A stretch of 64,000 bases of DNA from Lewinellaceae bacterium SD302 (lineage in GTDB: Bacteria; Bacteroidota; Bacteroidia; Chitinophagales; Saprospiraceae), in assembly GCA_002591745.1 (NCBI GenBank), contig PDLQ01000003.1, positions 186,001-250,000 of the forward strand. The letters are read 5' to 3'. The stretch's first letter is position 1. Each line of letters begins with the position of its first letter. The position numbers and the translations under genes were made by a program. This document shows positions 1 to 10,300 of the stretch, one piece after another. The notes beneath the pieces are model-generated. The model did no database searches and was not told where the DNA came from. It saw nothing but the letters and a program-made list of their open reading frames with translations.

Positions 1-1
1 T

Positions 2-310
2 ACCAACCAGCTAGTGATCGGTCCCTATCAGGGTACTCTGGGCTGTTTGTATATCGACTTCGGCCGGGGTGTTTGCGGCAAAGCCGCCGCTACCGGAGAA
101 ATTCAACTGGTGGCCGATACCCACGCCCTCGACCAGGGCAGCGAACACATTGCCTGCGACCCGAATAGTGCCTCGGAAATCGTCCTGCCCGTTTATGGCA
201 AGAACGGGGAATTACTGGGCGTCTTCGACGTAGATGCCACCGAAAAAAATGCCTTCGACGAGATCGACGCTGAAGAACTGGATAAATTGCTCAAGCGATT
301 GTTTGCTTAG
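2..310 (+). CDS. Free methionine-(R)-sulfoxide reductase, GAF-domain (5' end cut by window)
   Basis: The open frame runs in from the window edge, and the GTG at 14 is internal (residues TNQLVIGPYQG continue upstream of it). The visible 103 residues match the C-terminal two thirds of the fRMsr (YebR-type) GAF domain. Three cysteines sit at the family's catalytic and resolving places: in LGCLY, in GRGVCG and in HIACD, followed by SEIVLP. The family reduces free Met-(R)-sulfoxide with thioredoxin in the cytoplasm. The stop overlaps the convergent esterase stop by 4 bp. Only the missing N-terminus limits certainty. Confidence 0.9.
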   Translation, partial: TNQLVIGPYQGTLGCLYIDFGRGVCGKAAATGEIQLVADTHALDQGSEHIACDPNSASEIVLPVYGKNGELLGVFDVDATEKNAFDEIDAEELDKLLKRLFA

Positions 311-1401
311 AGCGTCTCCTGGAAAAAAAGCCATTGAATGGCGTGGGGAAATTCCTCGCCCCAACGGGCTTCATTGTGTTGTCCGTTGGGATCAATGGAG
401 AGATTGAATGCTACGTCGCGGGCTCCGCTTTGCCGGGCCAATTCCTCCCGGAACCGTTCGATATTGGGTACCATGGTAGTGCTTTCCGCCTGACCACCGT
501 ATAAGTAGATGCGGCCATCGAATTCGCTGGTCAAATCAACCAGGTGAAAAGGGATATTGGGGGTCACCCATAGTGACGGACTAAAGATCATCAGTTTATC
601 GTAGACTTCGGGGTACATCAAACCAGCGTAAATACTGATGAGTCCGCCCATGGAACTGCCACCGATACCAGTGTTGGGAGCATCCGTCAGCGTGCGATAG
701 TGATCATCAATGTAGGGCTTGAGAGTATCCGCCAGGAAGCGGACGTACTTTTTGCCATCTCCCCGACCCAATTTGGTGCGGAAGCTTGGGGTGAATTCCG
801 CCACCCGTTGCTCTTCGGCGTGGTCGATGGAAATAACGATGACGTCACCGATCCCTTGCTCCGCGAGCATGGCCAGCCGCTTATCAACACCCCAACTACC
901 GTAGGGGGCGTAATCGTCATAAAGATTCTGCCCATCCTGTAAATAGAGTACGGGATAGCGTTTATCCGTTTCGTAATAATCGTGGGGCAGCAGAGCCGCG
1001 ATGCGTCGGGTCCGGATAAGTTGAGGTATCTCAAAGTCCTCGCTGATCACTTCGATCTTCGGCAATAAATCTTCCCGATAGTAAAGCGCATCTCCGGCCC
1101 AGCGGTCTACGTAGTCGATGTGGCGCCAGCCGTTGCCCGTTGTATGATAACGATTGGAGGCGTACTGCCCGTAATTGCCTAACTCCACGGTGGCCCAGCT
1201 ACCGCGGGTGAACTTATATTCCACGGCAGTAGTGTCATCCGGCAAATTGATTTCAATACGGTATTCGCCCGGCCTCTCGGTAGGTTGCAGTTCATAATCG
1301 GGGTGGCTGGCGTTCCAGTTGTTGAAAGTGCCAGCTACGAAAACAGGCCGGGGGTTGAATAAGTCGCCGTTGTCGGTACGGAGCAAAATTCGTCGGGTCA
1401 T
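307..1401 (-). CDS. Esterase with N-terminal glycogen-binding-like (CBM48/E-set) domain
   Basis: The protein has 364 residues. Roughly residues 15-80 (FVAGTFNNWN, VEYKFTRGSW) resemble the CBM48/AMPK glycogen-binding fold. Residues about 130-364 form a putative esterase of the enterochelin-esterase/esterase D type (Pfam Esterase). The nucleophile elbow is GGSSMGG near residue 250, and a histidine in GQHNEARW near the C-terminus is the likely catalytic His. No signal peptide is seen, so it is probably cytoplasmic. The two-domain layout is known from Fes-like and feruloyl esterases. The substrate cannot be told from sequence. It ends 4 bp inside the convergent fRMsr gene. Confidence 0.8.
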   Translation of the reverse strand: MTRRILLRTDNGDLFNPRPVFVAGTFNNWNASHPDYELQPTERPGEYRIEINLPDDTTAVEYKFTRGSWATVELGNYGQYASNRYHTTGNGWRHIDYVDRWAGDALYYREDLLPKIEVISEDFEIPQLIRTRRIAALLPHDYYETDKRYPVLYLQDGQNLYDDYAPYGSWGVDKRLAMLAEQGIGDVIVISIDHAEEQRVAEFTPSFRTKLGRGDGKKYVRFLADTLKPYIDDHYRTLTDAPNTGIGGSSMGGLISIYAGLMYPEVYDKLMIFSPSLWVTPNIPFHLVDLTSEFDGRIYLYGGQAESTTMVPNIERFREELARQSGARDVAFNLSIDPNGQHNEARWGEEFPHAIQWLFFQETL

Positions 1402-1458
1402 GGGGTCGTTCGTTAAGCTATCGTACTTGAATCAAAGTGGTTTGTTTCAGGTACAGAA

Positions 1459-1499
1459 CTTGTTAGGCTCAGATTGCGGCGCAATTTAAGCCTAACAAG
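1459..1499. repeat. Inverted repeat (11-bp stem) in the gap between esterase and carbonic anhydrase
   Basis: CTTGTTAGGCT at 1459-1469 pairs perfectly with AGCCTAACAAG at 1489-1499. The 19-base loop contains a second small stem (TTGC/GCAA). It lies upstream of the esterase gene and downstream of the carbonic anhydrase gene, both on the minus strand. It may be a terminator without a clear T-run, an mRNA-stability hairpin or a protein site. Confidence 0.6.
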
Positions 1500-1531
1500 C
1501 TAAGACCCCAACGGACTTACGGTCTAAATCT

Positions 1532-2101
1532 CTACAACATATCCACTTTCCCCGAACCCAGGTTATAGTAGGCTGGAACGATCTTCAGCTTTCCGCTGTC
1601 TACGGCACCTTTGATGATCGCCGAGCGGCTGACGAGTTCTTTAGCGGTCATTTCCGCATTCTTTTTAACGACGTCATTGACCGTGGCACCTTCAGCACTG
1701 GCGTTCAGCGCCGGAGCGACGTGGGCCAACAGGTGATTCAGGTTGTAGCCGTTGTCACCTCCATTGACGGCGGCGGTAACCGCTCCACAACTTTCGTGGC
1801 CGAGGACAACGATCACGGGAGAGCCGATATGGGCTACGGCGTACTCAATACTGGCGATGGAGGAACTGTTGGCAATGTTTCCGGCTACGCGAACGACGAA
1901 GAGTTCACCCAATCCGGCGTCGAAGGCCAGTTCCGGTACTACCCGGCTATCGGCGCAACTGAGGATAATGGCGTAAGGCTCCTGTCCGCCGGTGAGGCCA
2001 TTGCGGCGTTCCGAGTTCTGTAATTTTCCGTCTAGCTTGTCTTCGGTGAAGCGTTCGTTTCCGGCTTTGAGGCGGTCCAGCACCTGATCAGCATTCATCA
2101 T
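1532..2101 (-). CDS. Beta-class carbonic anhydrase
   Basis: This 189-residue protein interconverts CO2 and bicarbonate. The zinc-site signatures are clear: CADSRVVPE near residue 50 (Cys ligand and the Asp-Arg dyad) and GHESCGAV near residue 103 (His and Cys ligands), with RVAGNIA between. No signal peptide is visible, so it should be cytoplasmic. Length is slightly short for the family but complete, with a C-terminal YNLGSGKV-type strand. It stands alone between minus-strand genes. Confidence 0.93.
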   Translation of the reverse strand: MMNADQVLDRLKAGNERFTEDKLDGKLQNSERRNGLTGGQEPYAIILSCADSRVVPELAFDAGLGELFVVRVAGNIANSSSIASIEYAVAHIGSPVIVVLGHESCGAVTAAVNGGDNGYNLNHLLAHVAPALNASAEGATVNDVVKKNAEMTAKELVSRSAIIKGAVDSGKLKIVPAYYNLGSGKVDML

Positions 2102-2190
2102 TCTTCTGGTATATTTGGTTACGTTTCGCTAACGTTAAAAAACGCTACAGGTTCAGAGAACGGACCGATTATGTAGGTATACATATCTAC

Positions 2191-3087
2191 TTATCGCCTG
2201 ATTCGCCGCAGTCCTTGCCTCCTCAGTATTGTCCGTTCAGTAGCGATATAAATGAATTCTTCGTTGTAAAAATCAATGGCTTCGTACTGTACCGGCTTAG
2301 CCCAGCTTAGATTTCGTCTTTCAGCCCGCCCCCGGAAATATTGGCTGGCAGGATAGTCTCTAATAACGATCAGCGAGCTGGAAACGAAGGGAATAATGCC
2401 CAGAATACGCTGGTAGTTGTAGGTAACCAACGCCAGTTCGTTACGCTCTTTATCCAATGCCGCTCCGGTGATCACCCGCCGGGGCAGGTAGAGACTGTCG
2501 ATGAGTTCGGCCACGTAGGTGCCGGCCGCGTCCGGGAGACTAAAGTGGTAGGCCCAATAGGCTTTACGGCGGCCGGGCAGTGCTTTCGTGAACAGGTGAA
2601 GTTTACCGTCTTCTGGCGAGTGGATCAGGGCTTCGCAGTCATAATTGCCGATACTTAACCGACCACCACCATCTTGGTCCGGGTAAGTAAAATTGATGGT
2701 ATCGACCTGTCCGGTAAGGGGAGCATAGCGGTAGATCGTCTGTTCCTGGCGAAGGCCGCGGTTGTTGCCGGTATCAGCAATATAAAAGTGGCCGTTTTCG
2801 TCTCTGGCCAGGGATTCCCAGTCGGCAGCAGCAGCCGGCAGAGCGGTCGTTGTCGTCTGGCTGGCTTCGGGGTTGAAAGCGTATAGATTGGGGCCATCAC
2901 CGCTATCATTATGCAGATAAAAAATGTTGCTGTCCCGATTGATAACCAGCCCCGATGCTTCGCTGAGTTCGGCGGGTAATTTCATTTTCCGGGGTGGGAG
3001 GTTCGGACTGGCACAGGAGCAGAGTTGGCTTACCAGGAAAAGCGGGATAAGCCGGTACGACATTAGCATGGCTACTTTGTTAGTCAT
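2191..3087 (-). CDS. Putative lipoprotein, beta-propeller-like, unknown function
   Basis: The frame opens at 3087, but a start at Met8 or Met10 (MLMSYRLIPLFL...) fits better. That start gives a short signal peptide followed by LCSC, an acceptable lipobox. The rest resembles six-bladed beta-propeller proteins (repeated SGLVINRDSN, HNDSGDGPNLYAF, YIADTGNN, EALIHSPEDGKLHLF segments), compatible with an extracytoplasmic binding or structural role. No catalytic motif is recognised. The upstream part of the frame is made by a copy of the dispersed GCTACTTTG motif (3071-3079), another reason to prefer the later start. Confidence 0.7.
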   Translation of the reverse strand: MTNKVAMLMSYRLIPLFLVSQLCSCASPNLPPRKMKLPAELSEASGLVINRDSNIFYLHNDSGDGPNLYAFNPEASQTTTTALPAAAADWESLARDENGHFYIADTGNNRGLRQEQTIYRYAPLTGQVDTINFTYPDQDGGGRLSIGNYDCEALIHSPEDGKLHLFTKALPGRRKAYWAYHFSLPDAAGTYVAELIDSLYLPRRVITGAALDKERNELALVTYNYQRILGIIPFVSSSLIVIRDYPASQYFRGRAERRNLSWAKPVQYEAIDFYNEEFIYIATERTILRRQGLRRIRR

Positions 3088-3165
3088 AATACGTACAAAA
3101 TTTAGTGGCTAATCGGACTTGCTTGCCAATATTCAGTAACTTACTCACAAAGATGCAATTCTAAG

Positions 3166-3987
3166 ATGAACAAGAAATACACAACCTACGGCGTCATCGG
3201 TTTTATACTGCTGCTGGCCATTATAATTTTCAGTAACGCGACTTTCGTGACCATTGAGTCCGGCGAACGGGGCGTACTGTTCCGCACCTTCACCGGGGGG
3301 CTGGACAAAGAAAATATTTATCAGCCTGGTTTCCACGTCGTAGCACCGTGGAACACAATGTACATCTATGAGGTAAGGGAAAATCAACTTGAGGAAGAAA
3401 TGGAGGTCCTGAGTAGTAACGGACTGAACATTAAGGTAGACGTCACCGCCCGGATTCGCCCCCGTTACGATAAAATAGGTGAGCTGCACGAAACCTTCGG
3501 CCGCGATTATATGGAACGACTGGTACGTCCCGAGGTCCGCTCGGCAGTGCGCCAGATCATCGGTAAATTTACGCCGGAAGAACTCTACTCCACCAAGCGT
3601 GACGAGGTACAGACCCTCATCACCGAAGAGCTGAGCAACACCTTGCAGAATAATTACATTGATCTGCGTGCCATCCTGATCCGCGACATTGAATTACCCG
3701 ACAAGGTTCGTACTGCCATTGAAGAAAAACTGGAGGCTGAGCAGGGCTCCCTTAAGTACGAATACATCCTCACCCGCGAGCGGCAGGAAGCCGAGCGACG
3801 CCTGATCGAAGCCGAAGCAAAAGCCGCCGCCAACCGGGTCCTCTCCGCCAGTTTGAGCGACAAGATCCTGCAGGATAAAGGCATTGAAGCTACGCTGGAA
3901 TTGTCCAAATCTCCGAACAGCAAAGTGATCGTTGTCGGTGGTAGTGACAATGGTGGATTACCACTGATCCTGGGTGGCGGAAACTAA
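3166..3987 (+). CDS. Prohibitin / SPFH (band 7) family membrane protein
   Basis: This 273-residue protein has one N-terminal membrane helix (residues about 8-25), then an SPFH domain typical of prohibitins: ESGERGVLFRTFTGG, YQPGFHVVAPW, RPRYDKIGELHE. A long helical stretch rich in E, A and R follows (about residues 175-230). Prohibitins form large ring assemblies in the membrane and scaffold proteases and other complexes. The C-terminus is Gly-rich. It stands alone on the plus strand and is followed by an AT-rich inverted repeat. Confidence 0.9.
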   Translation: MNKKYTTYGVIGFILLLAIIIFSNATFVTIESGERGVLFRTFTGGLDKENIYQPGFHVVAPWNTMYIYEVRENQLEEEMEVLSSNGLNIKVDVTARIRPRYDKIGELHETFGRDYMERLVRPEVRSAVRQIIGKFTPEELYSTKRDEVQTLITEELSNTLQNNYIDLRAILIRDIELPDKVRTAIEEKLEAEQGSLKYEYILTRERQEAERRLIEAEAKAAANRVLSASLSDKILQDKGIEATLELSKSPNSKVIVVGGSDNGGLPLILGGGN

Positions 3988-4016
3988 ATTTCAAAAATAA
4001 TTGAAAATTTTGAAAT
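3988..4016. terminator. AT-rich inverted repeat after prohibitin gene
   Basis: ATTTCAAAA (3988-3996) pairs with TTTTGAAAT (4008-4016) directly after the prohibitin stop codon. All pairs but the two C-G pairs are A-T, so the stem is weak. It is a possible terminator or simply AT-rich spacer. Confidence 0.35.
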
Positions 4017-4055
4017 CAAATACTTGTTCCCGTCGTTCTACGTGAAACGGCTGGC

Positions 4056-4637
4056 ATGAAATTGCTTTTGAAACGACCTACTGAGGATGATCTAATTGAC
4101 TTTGCGCTCGCCCAGGCGAAATTACCGCTTAGCTATAAGGAAGTTGGACGAGCTGACTCGACGGTCTTCCCTCTCGGGTATGACCACGATAGAAATGAAC
4201 GCGAGCTTGGTCGGGGAGAAGCGGCTTTCAAAGCCGTCAGATCCGCTATTCAGGCATACGATCATTTTCCCCGAAGCTGGGCCTTTGCCCGGCCGCTTAC
4301 TCTAATTCCTCCCACCGCCGGCCAGGATGTGGCCGTCGCATTCCAGCAATTAGGCCTTTGGTGGCTCAACGGCAGCCGGGTAATCGAGGTAATCGACCAA
4401 CCGGGCTTTTACGGCTTCAGCTACGGTACGCTCATCAGCCACGTTGAGCGAGGGGAGGAACTTTTCTACGTACGTATGGACGAAAACGGGCGCGTTTTTT
4501 ACGGCATCAACGCTTACAGCCTTCCACGTTTCTGGGGCGCTAAGCTATTGAAGCCGTACGCCCGGTGGCAGCAGCGGCGCTTTGTGAACGACAGCATTTC
4601 ACGCATGCTGAAAATTGCGCGAGCTCATGGAAAATAG
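4056..4637 (+). CDS. DUF1990 (UPF0548) family protein
   Basis: This 193-residue protein begins LLLKRPTEDDLIDF and contains SYKEVGRA, RELGRGEAAFKAVRSAI and GFSYGTLISHVERGEELF, the pattern of DUF1990. Biochemical function is not established for this family. The gene overlaps the following YndJ-like membrane protein, so the two are probably co-translated. The same pairing is known from Bacillus and other bacteria. Confidence 0.8.
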   Translation: MKLLLKRPTEDDLIDFALAQAKLPLSYKEVGRADSTVFPLGYDHDRNERELGRGEAAFKAVRSAIQAYDHFPRSWAFARPLTLIPPTAGQDVAVAFQQLGLWWLNGSRVIEVIDQPGFYGFSYGTLISHVERGEELFYVRMDENGRVFYGINAYSLPRFWGAKLLKPYARWQQRRFVNDSISRMLKIARAHGK

Positions 4638-5502
4638 GTTGCTTTATCCTGCCCTCACCGGCCTGCTTGGCTGGCTGATCCTGATCCTGATTTTCTGGCC
4701 GCCCAGTCCGCTTCACCTGGATTACGTACGCCTGATCCTCGTGGCCGCTCCTTTGGCCATCGTTCCCCTTTGTCTGGCAGCGGGAGCGCGCAGCATCAAC
4801 CCTTGGCTGACTTTGGCCCTGGCCTTTCCCTTCGCCCTCGGCATGCTGATTCCCCCCGGTTGGTTCGGCACGTTGCTCGTTCTTCCCTGGTTGGCCTTTA
4901 GCCTTTGGCTTACTTATCAGGCGCTCAAAAAATCGGCCTTCAGTTTGAGTCTTGCCACGATTCGCTCTATCGCTCCACCGGTTTTTCTCTGCGTAGCCGC
5001 CTGCTGGGCTTTGGCCGACCGGGCCGAATTAAACCCCATGGGCTTCGGGCCGGACATCACCCTGCTCACCGCCGTCCACTTCCACTACGCCGGTTTCACG
5101 TTGGCCTGGCTGGTCGGCCGCATCCGTGGTCCGCGTTGGATGCAGTGGGGCATCCTGGGCGGCGTGGCCCTGGTGGCCGTGGGCATCACCGCCTCCCAGT
5201 ACGACTTGCCGGCTTGGGTAGAAGTGGCTTCCGTCAGCTTACTGGCAGTTTGCGCGCTGATTTTTTCCACCAGAATTATTCGATTGGGTATTAGCGAAAA
5301 ACGCTGGCTACTGGTCTCCGGCGGCCTCGCGCTGGGGGCGGGGATGCTGCTGGCACTCTGCTACGGCTGGCGCTATTATTTCCCGATTCCAGCTTTGAAT
5401 ATTCCGGTGATGTATGCACTGCACGGGAGTCTGAATTCTCTGGTTTTTGCACTACCGGTAGTGTGGTCCGAAGCCTTTTTTATTCGCGAACTGCCAAAGT
5501 AG
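4627..5502 (+). CDS. YndJ-like multi-span membrane protein
   Basis: The frame is open from a TTG at 4615, but ATG at 4627 (MENRLLYPAL) is the likelier start; it overlaps the DUF1990 gene by 11 bp. About eight hydrophobic helices cover nearly the whole 291 residues, with little soluble sequence. YndJ-like proteins are annotated as putative transporters, and their substrate is unknown. The last eight codons (FIRELPK-stop) lie inside a 49-bp repeat identical in 46 positions to the 3' end of comF, so the C-terminus may have been rebuilt by recombination. Confidence 0.65.
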   Translation: MENRLLYPALTGLLGWLILILIFWPPSPLHLDYVRLILVAAPLAIVPLCLAAGARSINPWLTLALAFPFALGMLIPPGWFGTLLVLPWLAFSLWLTYQALKKSAFSLSLATIRSIAPPVFLCVAACWALADRAELNPMGFGPDITLLTAVHFHYAGFTLAWLVGRIRGPRWMQWGILGGVALVAVGITASQYDLPAWVEVASVSLLAVCALIFSTRIIRLGISEKRWLLVSGGLALGAGMLLALCYGWRYYFPIPALNIPVMYALHGSLNSLVFALPVVWSEAFFIRELPK

Positions 5503-5527
5503 CAAGGCTGATGATGACCCGAGGGTA
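5479..5527 (+). repeat. Left 49-bp direct repeat (comF 3'-end remnant)
   Basis: It is identical to 12811-12859 at 46 of 49 positions (mismatches at 5489, 5506 and 5522). In the right copy this is the end of comF. Read on the minus strand the left copy still encodes YPRVIISLATLAVRE-stop. Two of the three differences are synonymous and one is Ile to Leu, so the copy diverged as coding sequence. It contains one copy of the dispersed CAAAGTAGC motif (5495-5503). Confidence 0.9.
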
Positions 5528-5560
5528 AGCGGTTAGTGAATTATCGGCCTATGCGCATAT

Positions 5561-7378
5561 CTACCGAATAATAATTTTCCCCCGCCACAATTCGCCTCCT
5601 TTGTCTTCAACGATTACTACATACAGGCCACTGGCTAAACCAGTAGTATCGATCTCTGAGCGAGGCGTTGGTACCAAATCATTACGCCCTACGGCAACTC
5701 CGAGGGAATTGAATATAGACAAGGTACCGCCACGAAAACCCGGACCGAGTGCTACGTAAAAGCGGTCCCTTGCTGGATTTGGGTAGATGTGTAAAGGCCG
5801 AAAAGAAAACACTTCCTGGTTATTGCTAGTCGGTGGTACCCCCAAATAAAGCCAGCGACAGCGCGTATCACTACCACTAGGCGCGGAAACCGTGAGACAT
5901 ACTTCGTAAGCCCCAAGACTATCGTATTGGTAAACCGGGAAAGGCCCCTCACCAGTGTTACCATCACCGAATTCCCAAAACCAGTCCGTTACGTAGACAC
6001 TGCTGGAATCGTAGAAATTGACCAGGCTGCTGTCCTGCCCCGGCACGGCATACTCAAAAGCCGCGAGGGGGGGCGGATAGTCGATGCCGAGGGTGTCACA
6101 GGGCGAGTTTTCGGCGGGGCCCAGGGAGTAGTTGGGTAAGTTGGGGAGGTAACCGGAGATGAGACTTAGACTATCTAAAAATTTCCAAACCAAGTCTGTG
6201 CTATCCTTAGCAGGCTGATTGGCATGCCTGATCGAATGCATATAGCGGGTAGTCCCGGCCAAGCCGACCAATAAGTGTCCGGAGGGCGTAAGGCGAATAG
6301 ATTCAAGGACGGCCAGAAAGCTATTAGAATCGGGTTCGGGCTGTTGGTAATAATCGAAAATTTGCACTGCCGAGCCGACTACGTCATCCACTAGCAAATC
6401 ATACTGGTACAATTCTCCCCCGGTGCTAACGTACAAATAACGACCGTTGGGAGAAAAGGCTAAACTCTGAGGAACAACGCAACAGTTTTCTCCGTCCGGT
6501 ATTCTAAAATCCAGCCATTCCTCGAAAGCACCTGTACAGCGGTCAAACTCATATACGGTTACCCATCTTTCTAGTGTAGTATCACTAGGAACCGTATACT
6601 TAATCTTAGCAAACAAACTACCGTCGGGCGAAAACAGAGATTCCCCGGGGCCTAATCGTAGGGTATCGATACCGTCAGTAGTGTTCAGGTCGTGGTCGAA
6701 CTCATAGGTGGCGACGGAATCTATGCCCTCCGGGCCGTAGCGCAGCAGGTGTTGTTCTTCCCGCGTTCGGCTGTTTAGCATCAGCCACCAGTCTCGACCG
6801 TTGCCGTGACGTACAGCGGCCAGCCCCTGGTCGAGCGTATCGGTAAAAACGATCTTACGCTTTTCCGTTACCGTGCCGTAGGGTGGGCCGGCTTGCCGGG
6901 TGACCGTGGTTTGGAATAGGTGGGGTAAAAGCGCGTCTGGGGTCGGTTCCCCGTTAACGAAAATCCGTTCGACACCAATGTGGAATACGCTGAATTGCTC
7001 CGGCTCGAGAGTGGGGAGAATCAGACATAAATCCGGTGAGGGCATCCCGGCAATCAACCAAGCATCACCCGAGTCACCGGTGGATGGATGATAGCTAAGG
7101 CTATCCGCACCGGTAATTTTCCCTCCAGGATATGAATAAATGGTATTGCCATTCGTCGCGTAAACTATTCCTGAATCGTCATAATTTATCGAACTGGTAG
7201 AACCACTAACCCGCATGCCGTTAAAAACGGTATCATAATCCACCGAAGCGGAAGACACATCCAAAATACCACTACCCATATACCACTTATCCGCAAACCC
7301 TTGGTCTTCGAATATTTGTGCGTTGGTAATATTTGACAATGATATTAGGATTATTAAAAGAATAACGCCCCTTATCAT
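5561..7378 (-). CDS. Secreted T9SS protein with WD40/propeller-like region and PKD domain
   Basis: The 605-residue protein has a classic signal peptide (MIRGVILLIILISLSNITNAQ). A propeller-like region with repeated SPDG/SPNGRYLYVS and GHLLVGL segments covers about residues 30-420. A PKD domain near residues 450-515 (VTDWFWEFGDGNTGEGPFPVY, YEVCLTVS) follows, then a type A T9SS sorting domain (HIYPNPARDRFYV ... GLYVVIVEDKG ... KIIIR). It is expected at the cell surface or secreted. Its start overlaps the stop of the larger upstream gene by 4 bp, so the two form an operon. Both lie inside the AT-richer block bracketed by direct repeats. Confidence 0.85.
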   Translation of the reverse strand: MIRGVILLIILISLSNITNAQIFEDQGFADKWYMGSGILDVSSASVDYDTVFNGMRVSGSTSSINYDDSGIVYATNGNTIYSYPGGKITGADSLSYHPSTGDSGDAWLIAGMPSPDLCLILPTLEPEQFSVFHIGVERIFVNGEPTPDALLPHLFQTTVTRQAGPPYGTVTEKRKIVFTDTLDQGLAAVRHGNGRDWWLMLNSRTREEQHLLRYGPEGIDSVATYEFDHDLNTTDGIDTLRLGPGESLFSPDGSLFAKIKYTVPSDTTLERWVTVYEFDRCTGAFEEWLDFRIPDGENCCVVPQSLAFSPNGRYLYVSTGGELYQYDLLVDDVVGSAVQIFDYYQQPEPDSNSFLAVLESIRLTPSGHLLVGLAGTTRYMHSIRHANQPAKDSTDLVWKFLDSLSLISGYLPNLPNYSLGPAENSPCDTLGIDYPPPLAAFEYAVPGQDSSLVNFYDSSSVYVTDWFWEFGDGNTGEGPFPVYQYDSLGAYEVCLTVSAPSGSDTRCRWLYLGVPPTSNNQEVFSFRPLHIYPNPARDRFYVALGPGFRGGTLSIFNSLGVAVGRNDLVPTPRSEIDTTGLASGLYVVIVEDKGGELWRGKIIIR

Positions 7379-10300
7379 AACAACACTACTTTACGGATAT
7401 GACTGTTACCATTTTTGTCAAGAAACTGGATAAAGACAATGCCGCTATAATTCAATTGAATTTCCTCTTGGTAGCTGGTAGAACCGTTGAAATTATTTCC
7501 TTCAATTTCCGAAGCGTACAACAACTGACCTTGCTGACTAAATATCCTTAGTTTGCCGCTGGTTAAAAGCCCATCTAAACTGACGTTAATAAAGCCTTCA
7601 GTTGCGGGGTTGGGAAACGCTTCGAAGATGACTTCATCCAGGTTTATATCTTGCTTAAAATCGTTAGTTAAGCCGGATGACTCAGATGCCCCATTCGTGC
7701 CGCAATCACTTGCGGGTAGAGAGACATTCGGGAAGTGTTTACGAAGCAAGTGTCTGGCGGTCGCCACCGATAGCGGATTTTTCCAGTGACATTCAGCCGC
7801 GATGGCCAAAAGGTCGGCTTCAACGGCCCCGGGGTTCCAGTTGGTCAGCCCGTAGGCGCTCTCCAAAGCATATAGCTGCGCGAATTGCAAGTCCTCCTGC
7901 CACGGTTGACAGCTGAGCCGCTCCGCGAATTCGTGTACGAAGCCCGCCTCTCTTTTCCTTAGGTAATTTAGGTCTTCGTTTAATGCCTGACTGTTCGTTT
8001 TTAACTGACCGATAGAATCGACCAGGGTTGCGCGGTAGAGCGAATCTCCTTGCCCGATCGATTCCAGACTATCCTGCAATAAAAGTTCTAGTCTTAGCTC
8101 GTCGATAATTTCCCAGTTTCTTGCTCTATCCGCTCTGATACTGGGAAAAAGTTCCGCGATATTACGCATCGCAAAGTCCATTTCAACCAACGCCTTATCT
8201 CCGGTAGCTACTGAATCCCGGTAGTAATCATTGAGGAATATACTAAAAGAGTCGGGGTGGTGCAGTAGGTTCGACCAAAGGGAAGCGTGCATATTCCAAA
8301 CGTAATCCGATGTCGCAACCCCGGAGGCTTCCATTGTTCCGATACTGTCGTACTTGGCCTTGTCCCTTTCTAGTTGTCCTTGAAAATTAGGGCAATCTTC
8401 GCTAGATTCATTCAGCTCCTCGTACCAAAAGTTTTCAAAGAACGGATAATTAGTAATCGTAACCTCATTATTGGGTAATGTCGTATTGGTTTCAATATTC
8501 GAAACTTCGTAGCGTTGCTGATCGAAGAATACCGCTGGATCATTTACTGAGCCTAATGCTATGTCATGCAAAAGACCACTCCCTGGATAAGTCTGCGTTT
8601 CCCAAACGTTCCCATTGAGAAGTTGTGCGGACATCTCCAGCACGTTCTCCCCGTAGCGGATACCGTTGAAAAGGTCACCCCGGAAGGTGTTGCCGATGAT
8701 ACTTATCCCCGTCCAACTGCCTTCAACGTTAAACGCGGTACGTAAGTCCTCAATAGTATTATCACAAAAGACATAACCTTCCTGGCTGGCGTTAGAAATT
8801 GGGGAAAGACTGATACCGATCCCTAACTGTTGGTTCCGGCCACTGATGATATTATTCGTAACCCGGTTATCATAGCCACCCTCAACTTCAATGCCGATAA
8901 ATTCATCATTCGGCAAAGCAAAGCCAATTTCATTGGTGGTTACGTCGTAGCCCGAAGCATTAAAGAGTTGGATACCGATACCATTGCTGTTGATGGCACC
9001 AATCGTATTGTCAAAGATCAGATTTTCCAATCCGGTCGGAGTATCTCCGGTGTCGAAAACTTGTAGACCGATAAATGCCCCAGCTCCACCTTGGTTGTAA
9101 ACTATCGTGTTTTCAACAATATCTACGTTTCCACTAATGCCGGAATTGGAAAGAATGATGCCCTTCCGGTAATTGCTGATTAAACTATTCGATATGCTGA
9201 TCGGCATATCCATATAGTCCGCCGCAATAAAGCCGGACTGCCCGTTTCTGGCGGAAGCATTTATTATTTCCGTCCTTACACCCTGGCTACGTACCGCTAC
9301 GTCACAATTAGTGAAAGTATTTCCAGGGGTGGGGCTAATCGGTCCTTGCGAGATGGTCCCATCAATAAACAGTCGGCTATCGTAAGCTCCGGAGCGCGCA
9401 TTGATGGCATAGCCAGTCATGTCGAACGGTGCGTTATTATCATCCGTAATGTCGTAGAACATAGTTCTTACAATGTCGGCCTGCGCGCCGTTCAAAATAA
9501 CACCATTTAATATACCGTGAATACGATTTAAGTCATTCAGACTAGCATTATTAGCTAAACCGATAGTTAAATCAGATGTGACATCATTAATTTCGATTGC
9601 CGCAAATGGCGTTATGTAAGTATCTACAATTTGAGCCGGATGTGAAGGAAGCAAATTGTTCTTCTTATATACTTCGTTACCGTAAAACCCTGTTAAATCG
9701 AGTGCCGGATATAGCGTTTCCTCTGTTTTGAAAGCAATGTGATTGTCGATAAACTCCGATGACCGTACATCAATAATGGGTCGTTTAGAGGTGTAAATAG
9801 CGTGTACGGCATCCTGAATTATCGAGCCCGTCATTTCTATCCAACCATAATTCACGGTAATTCCTTCCCACAATTCATCACAACCGTGGATTCCTCCATT
9901 ATTGTCAACGTTATTAACCCTAAGTCTCGGCCCTGTTTCTTGACTAAAAATATCATCCTGAATAAGTATGTTTGACCCAGGCTGCATAATTATTTCACAA
10001 TTGGTGAGTTCGTAGTCAATATCGACCCACAATTGACCGGTAATGACTAACACGTCTTCCCCTGGATCATCGCCAAATGCATTAGGTGGCATTTGATCGC
10101 CACTGCCACAACCCGCAATCAGTTCTGACAACTTTATACAGCTTTCATCATCGCCGATGACCAAGGCATTATTAGGAATACAGTTAAAAACACAATCATT
10201 TACGTTGACATCAACCGTTCGGGAAATCGTTTGCGTTCCACCACAGGGCGAATTAACGATGAAATCAGACTGAACGCTGAATATTCCAGTATTGATCGTA

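Noticed and set aside
4615-4626. TTG start of the YndJ-like gene
   Set aside because: The ATG at 4627 is four codons later, gives a natural membrane-protein N-terminus and a shorter overlap.
5482-5527. Left repeat as a separate comF pseudogene
   Set aside because: Only 15 codons remain, which is too little for a gene entry; treated as a repeat.
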